Source: a virus
Reading direction: 5' to 3' (one strand)
Length of the DNA: 27,942 nucleotides
Virus record (IMG/VR): IMGVR_UViG_3300009164_000286
Coordinates: 1 to 27,942 of that record
The stretch's first letter is position 1, and every line of letters starts with the position of its first letter. Both the position numbers and the translations under genes were made by a program. Positions 27,293-27,942 of the stretch are shown piece by piece. Under the pieces are notes generated by a model. The model did no database searches, was not told the origin of the DNA, and saw only the letters and a list, made by a program, of their open reading frames with translations.

Positions 27293-27585
27293 TACTGTGT
27301 TGAATAAATGACAGAACCTTGATCCAGCAATACCACTGTGAATTTATCAGTCTTGAATTGAGTGTTCAACTTCTTTGCCAGACTGATAGCATGTCCAGGA
27401 TTAGAGAAGCTGACCTTACGATATTTCGGGCCAGGGTAGCTGACCAAGATGTTTTGTGTTTTAAGATTGACAGGTTTACCATCGTAATAAACAGCCCAAA
27501 TACCTTCGGATGCCAACACTTGGTCACACTTATAGTTTACCTTATTTAGGTTTTCTAAAATTACAACTGGTTTAGGTCTGCTCAT
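27292..27585 (-). CDS. Conserved phage hypothetical protein (97 aa)
   Basis: Its core, GIWAVYYDGKPVNLKTQNIL followed by SYPGPKYRKVSFSNPGHAIS and LAKKLN, is a pattern I recognise from several marine T4-like phages. The fold looks like a small alpha/beta domain with a final strand KFTVVLLDQGSVIY. AAGGAC lies about 11 bases before the ATG, and an exact TATAAATA box lies 36 bases upstream, so late expression is likely. No function is known. Confidence 0.78.
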   Translation of the reverse strand: MSRPKPVVILENLNKVNYKCDQVLASEGIWAVYYDGKPVNLKTQNILVSYPGPKYRKVSFSNPGHAISLAKKLNTQFKTDKFTVVLLDQGSVIYSTQ

Positions 27586-27620
27586 AACACAATGTCCTTT
27601 GATATCTCGATCACGTATTG

Positions 27621-27628
27621 TATTTATA
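27621..27628 (-). promoter_or_regulatory. T4-type late promoter (TATAAATA)
   Basis: The reverse strand reads TATAAATA, an exact match to the T4 late consensus, in the 48-base gap between the 27634 and 27585 genes and 36 bases upstream of the 27585 ATG. T4-like phages read this box with a phage sigma (gp55-type) and sliding-clamp activation. Neither of those genes is in the window. Confidence 0.6.
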
Positions 27629-27633
27629 CGTAG

Positions 27634-27942
27634 TTAACTGGAAGATTGTGATAATTTGGAATTTATTTCATCCATGTTACCAAACGGACCTGCATATTCT
27701 TGGCGTGTTAGTATAATCTTCTTGGGGCAAAACATAATGGACCAATCGTCATCTGTTTTGACCAAGTAGTAACCAGCACAATGATAACTTTTACTCTTGG
27801 GTTCTTTTGTGTACAAAGGTAAACGCAATTTCAAGTCATATATGGGATTGTGTGGGAAACAGTCACAAGGATAGTCATGTACTGCATTAACTACAGTTTT
27901 GCCAGCTTTGCTGGCCTTGGCAGTGTTAATGTTGTACTTGGA
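27634..27942 (-). CDS. Phage hypothetical protein, 5' end outside the window
   Basis: The frame is open to the window's right edge, giving at least 102 residues. A TTG at 27834 is not needed as a start. The visible part begins SKYNINTAKASKAGKTVVNA, then has a histidine/cysteine-containing stretch (HDYPCDCFPHNPIYDLKLRL), YHCAGYYLVKTDDDWSIMFC, and a closing helix with NMDEINSKLSQ. The Y-H-x-A-G-Y-Y and C-P-K-K patterns are of a type seen in small marine phage proteins. Two closely spaced Cys with nearby His could bind metal. Function unknown. Confidence 0.65.
   Translation of the reverse strand, partial: SKYNINTAKASKAGKTVVNAVHDYPCDCFPHNPIYDLKLRLPLYTKEPKSKSYHCAGYYLVKTDDDWSIMFCPKKIILTRQEYAGPFGNMDEINSKLSQSSS

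Noticed and set aside
1-27942. tRNA genes, CRISPR arrays, insertion sequences, integrase or diversity-generating reverse transcriptase
   Set aside because: No cloverleaf-like segment, regularly spaced direct repeats, transposase, integrase or reverse-transcriptase motifs were seen. The fibre repeats are protein-coding modules.

Overview
This window looks like a piece of the genome of a large, T4-like (contractile-tailed, myovirus-type) marine phage. The evidence is a gp6-like baseplate wedge C-terminus, a 3,679-residue baseplate/tail protein, a peptidase-S74 tail fibre, long adhesin-like fibres, a phage-type ThyX, and many small overlapping genes with good Shine-Dalgarno sites. No photosynthesis genes, tRNAs, CRISPR arrays, insertion sequences or integrase are visible. 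The host cannot be named from this sequence; the T4-like marine assignment is inferred from protein families recognised by eye.

Layout. Bases 1-19273 are a left-to-right late/structural block: gp6-like end, giant YHYH-containing protein, a 51-aa ORF, a 208-aa virion protein, an S74 tail fibre, a fibre with six He_PIG-like Ig modules, and a fibre with Calx-beta-like repeats plus a polyglycine domain. At 19273/19275 this block meets a right-to-left block that fills the rest of the window. That block holds thyX in a chain of overlapping genes (19275-21454), a VWA/HExxH metallopeptidase-like gene with two small followers (21504-23300), a MoxR-type AAA+ ATPase (23379-24494), a four-gene operon that includes a seven-cysteine protein (24583-25606), a two-gene unit with a phasin-like protein (25742-26306), a micro-operon of four 29-58 aa proteins (26390-26842), and three conserved-looking phage hypotheticals (26915-27942, the last cut by the window edge).

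How it works together. The forward block builds the baseplate and tail fibres. The reverse block mixes nucleotide metabolism (ThyX makes dTMP) with a MoxR/VWA pair that should act as an AAA+ remodelling machine, plus many accessory proteins. Four well-formed sigma-70-type promoters lie in the reverse block (best: TTGACA-17-TATAAT before the VWA gene), implying direct use of host polymerase. One exact T4-type late box (TATAAATA) lies before the 27585 gene.

Most interesting: (i) one Calx-beta-like domain appears split between two consecutive fibre genes, as if a roughly 2.1-kb Ig-array cassette had landed inside an ancestral fibre gene; (ii) the micro-operon of four tiny genes, each joined to the next by an ATGA overlap; (iii) the MoxR-VWA pair, each gene with its own strong promoter; and (iv) an inverted repeat sitting on the -35 region of all four sigma-70-type promoters.
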